NCBI GenBank assembly: GCA_024644125.1
Contig: JAHELQ010000061.1
Span: 1-16,105, forward strand
Reading direction: 5' to 3'
From: Candidatus Aminicenantota bacterium
GTDB taxonomy: Bacteria > Acidobacteriota > Aminicenantia > UBA2199
Length of the DNA: 16,105 bases
Part shown: in pieces, positions 14,278 to 16,105 of the stretch
Position numbering within the stretch: the stretch's first letter is position 1
Layout of the letters: each line of letters starts with the position of its first letter
Position numbers and translations under genes: made by a program
The notes under the pieces: generated by a model
What the model was told of the DNA's origin: nothing
Databases searched by the model: none
The model's input: only the letters and a program-made list of their open reading frames with translations

Positions 14278-15177
14278 TTAAAACAACTCATTGATATCCA
14301 CCCCCTGGAGCGACAGCGTCTTCCGGCATTTTGCCAGAATATTACCGATCCTCTTGTAAACCGCCTTTTCGTCGATATTCAATACCGAGGCGATCTCGGG
14401 AATTTTTTTGGGAGTATCTTCTTCATCGAATCCGAATCGCATTCTCAGGATCAGCCGCTCTTCGCCCGAAAGACCATCCATCAGATCCCCGAAGACCCGC
14501 TCGACCTCCTCTCGCTTTTTCGTATCAATGAAGAGTTTCTCCGGATTGGAACCGGTATCCGGGACCACTATCTCAAACGACTCGCCGCCGCCATCCACAG
14601 ACGACAGGAATCCTTTCTTGATATCATTGCCATCAGAGGGAATTCCGGCTGAACCTTTGATTTTATCAATAGCTTCCAGCAACACCCCATCCGTGGGGAC
14701 AGGCAATCCCCGGTGGAGGAAATCCTTCTGCACCTCCACAATAGACAACCCCTGCCGGAAGACGATGTTGTATACTTTTTCACCAATCTTCCCCATGGCG
14801 GCAGCCCGTTCCTTCTCACGGATTCGTCCCTTCTTTTCCCTCACCATATCCACCGCCTGGCGGGATATGATTGCGGACAAATAGGTTGTTAATTTGGATT
14901 TACCTTGAAATTGCCGTAAAATCTGAAAATCTTTCTCTTTCAATTTGTCCAGGACCCGGTTGGAAAGCTCCAGGCTCTCATTTTCAATCAGGATATCGAA
15001 TTCTTCAGAATGGGTGGATGGTAGTTTAGACAGTTGCACCCGTACCGCCCGCCGACATTGGATTTCAATGTATTCCAGGTTTTCCCGGACCATTTCCCGG
15101 AATCTTTCTCCAGATGCCGGAATCCCTCCCTGTATTGTTTCGATCGCCCTAAAAAACCTGATTATCTTGTGGTTCAT
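14278..15177 (-). CDS. Atypical sigma-70-family (ECF-like) RNA polymerase sigma factor
   Basis: This 299-residue protein has a region-2-like stretch at about 76-120 (FQGKSKLTTYLSAIISRQAV, then DMVREKKGR) that fits the ECF pattern F-x-G-x-S-x-x-x-T-W/Y-L. A region-4-like helix-turn-helix lies at about 221-287 (LSGEERLILRMRFGF, then IPEIASVLNIDEKAVYKRIG). The two are separated by a linker of about 100 residues (120-220), much longer than in ordinary ECF factors of about 190 residues. The N-terminal 70 residues are also extra. The zinc-finger membrane protein downstream is its likely anti-sigma partner. The start ATG follows its promoter -10 by only 8 bases. An alternative start at Met29 lacks an obvious ribosome site. 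The regulon is unknown. It is divergent from the WbqC-like gene, which may be a target or simply a neighbour. Confidence 0.8.
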   Translation of the reverse strand: MNHKIIRFFRAIETIQGGIPASGERFREMVRENLEYIEIQCRRAVRVQLSKLPSTHSEEFDILIENESLELSNRVLDKLKEKDFQILRQFQGKSKLTTYLSAIISRQAVDMVREKKGRIREKERAAAMGKIGEKVYNIVFRQGLSIVEVQKDFLHRGLPVPTDGVLLEAIDKIKGSAGIPSDGNDIKKGFLSSVDGGGESFEIVVPDTGSNPEKLFIDTKKREEVERVFGDLMDGLSGEERLILRMRFGFDEEDTPKKIPEIASVLNIDEKAVYKRIGNILAKCRKTLSLQGVDINELF

Positions 15178-15185
15178 CCCTGATT

Positions 15186-15214
15186 ATTATAATAGAAACG
15201 AGTGGATTTGGCAA
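15186..15214 (-). promoter_or_regulatory. Promoter of the sigma-factor gene
   Basis: On the minus strand TTGCCA (15214-15209), a 17-base spacer and a perfect TATAAT (15191-15186) form a near-consensus sigma-70 promoter. Only 8 bases (AATCAGGG) separate the -10 from the ATG, so the transcript would be leaderless or nearly so. Confidence 0.75.
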
Positions 15215-15226
15215 AATAATTATGTT

Positions 15227-15255
15227 TTGACTTCCCTTTATAGATATGGTAAAAG
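15227..15255 (+). promoter_or_regulatory. Promoter of the WbqC-like gene
   Basis: TTGACT (15227-15232), a 17-base spacer and TAAAAG (15250-15255) precede AAGGGGG and the ATG at 15283. Its -35 is 12 bases from the -35 of the divergent sigma-factor promoter. Confidence 0.55.
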
Positions 15256-15282
15256 AAGAGTAAAAGATGACAAGGGGGCACC

Positions 15283-15987
15283 ATGGTGGTAAGCTTCAAT
15301 CAACCTGCATTTATCCCCTGGGGAGGATTTTTTGCCCGCCAGATGGTTTCGGATACGATGGTTTTGCTGGACGACACTCTATTCGCCCGCGGATTTACAT
15401 TTGTGAATAAAAACCGTATCAAAGGACCGCAGCAGGAGGTCTGGCTCACAGTTCCGGTAAGAAAAAAGGGATTGGGGCGGCAAAAAATCTCCGAGTTGGA
15501 AATCCACAACAAACAATTTTGGCGGGAGAAATTCGCCGCAACCCTGTACCACATGTATGGCCGATCGATGTTTTTCGACGACATCGCCCGGCCCCTTATC
15601 GCAGTCGCCAATGACGAAAATTCTGAATTTACAGCTTTGACTAACGGGACGCTTGACATATTGAAGGCAAACCTCGGCATCGAGAATGGATTTTTTTACC
15701 AATCCGCCCTTGGGGTGACGAAGACGGGGATTGATCTGTTATTGGAAATCACGCGGAAGTTGGATGCCGACGAGGTGATTCTTCCTTTCGGGGCGCAACA
15801 TAGCCTTGAATGGCGGAGATTTGAAACAATAGGGATCAAGGTCTGGTTTCTAAAATATATACCTGTGGTGTATCCGCAATTTTGGGGGCGTTTCAGGGCA
15901 AATTTATCGGCTTTAGATTTATTGCTTTGCATGGGGCCCGAAAGCAAGAGGGTGATCAAGGCGGGTACCCAACTGATTCAATTGTAG
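15283..15987 (+). CDS. WbqC-like family protein
   Basis: This 234-residue protein matches the WbqC-like family (PF08889). The N-terminus has QPAFIPWGGFFARQMVSD (about 7-24) and LLDDTLFARGFTFVNKNRI (about 28-46), the family's QPxYxPWxG and D-D-x-x-F ... NRNRI pattern. WLTVPVRKKG follows at about 54-63, and a C-terminal block contains PFGAQHSLEWRRFE. WbqC-type genes occur in O-antigen and surface-polysaccharide clusters, but no reaction has been firmly assigned. None of its neighbours here is a glycan gene. Length is normal and the ribosome site AAGGGGG is strong. It diverges from the sigma-factor gene across 105 bases with back-to-back promoters. Confidence 0.9.
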   Translation: MVVSFNQPAFIPWGGFFARQMVSDTMVLLDDTLFARGFTFVNKNRIKGPQQEVWLTVPVRKKGLGRQKISELEIHNKQFWREKFAATLYHMYGRSMFFDDIARPLIAVANDENSEFTALTNGTLDILKANLGIENGFFYQSALGVTKTGIDLLLEITRKLDADEVILPFGAQHSLEWRRFETIGIKVWFLKYIPVVYPQFWGRFRANLSALDLLLCMGPESKRVIKAGTQLIQL

Positions 15988-16105
15988 CCTTTTTTGCGTA
16001 CCGCCCCTGTCATGGGGACAAAACGGACGGCGCCCTGTTTTTTTATGATGTTTTTTCCCTTTTTTTTAATGAACAACGTCAATTCCTGGTAATAATCGGT
16101 CTTTT
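15988..16105. other. Intergenic sequence at right window edge
   Basis: No gene is recognisable. The stretch has several T-runs (around 16039-16046 and 16063-16069) and a small CCCC/GGGG inverted repeat (about 16004-16018). These could contribute to termination after the WbqC-like gene, but no clean stem-plus-T-run terminator is visible. Confidence 0.4.

Noticed and set aside
1..16105. CRISPR array or rRNA genes
   Set aside because: No regularly spaced direct repeats and no rRNA-like sequence were seen.

Overview
The window reads as chromosomal DNA of a diderm (Gram-negative type) bacterium. It has a lipoprotein with a sigma-54-type promoter, a WbqC-like (surface polysaccharide-associated) protein, sigma-70 promoters, GroES and ordinary bacterial translation genes. 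Nothing here fixes the phylum. The gene mix would suit an uncultured or soil/aquatic lineage, but that is a guess.

Region 1 (1-6650) looks accessory. The minus strand from 4983 to the window edge is one uninterrupted 1661-codon reading frame for a Tc-toxin B-component protein (SpvB/TcaC N-terminal domain, FG-GAP beta-propeller motifs, TcdB middle domains, then RHS repeats). It is probably a fused B-C protein whose toxic C-terminus lies outside the window. Upstream is about 0.8 kb of A/T-rich non-coding DNA, then the left end of an IS66-family element (terminal repeat start, intact tnpA, tnpB broken by a small deletion, no tnpC). The region ends at the 3' end of a tRNA-Arg(ACG), a typical insertion point for genomic islands.

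Region 2 (6651-8600) holds tRNA-Arg with a consensus sigma-70 promoter. A divergent pair follows: a GYD-domain protein (minus) and an adenosine-specific kinase (plus), whose promoters share a palindromic -35 region. Next is a stand-alone type II thioesterase with no NRPS or PKS gene beside it.

Region 3 (8600-10450) is a 553-residue lipoprotein with a DUF4382 domain and four DUF5666-like beta modules. Just before it is a strong -24/-12 sigma-54 promoter match. A 19-base palindrome about 94 bases upstream of the predicted start sits where an enhancer-binding activator would bind. A clear intrinsic terminator ends the gene.

Region 4 (10500-13120) is housekeeping: gltX and an RlmB/TrmH-like rRNA methyltransferase overlap by 4 bases (ATGA). 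Convergent to them is a solitary groES with no groEL and an atypical, shortened mobile loop.

Region 5 (13200-16105) is a divergent locus. On the minus strand an atypical sigma factor is followed by a zinc-finger, single-pass membrane anti-sigma-like protein. On the plus strand is a WbqC-family protein. The two promoters lie back to back, and the sigma-factor promoter predicts an almost leaderless mRNA.

No CRISPR array, integrase, rRNA or replication origin was seen. The most interesting items are the Tc toxin at a tRNA/IS boundary, the sigma-54-controlled DUF4382 lipoprotein, the orphan GroES, and the sigma/anti-sigma pair.
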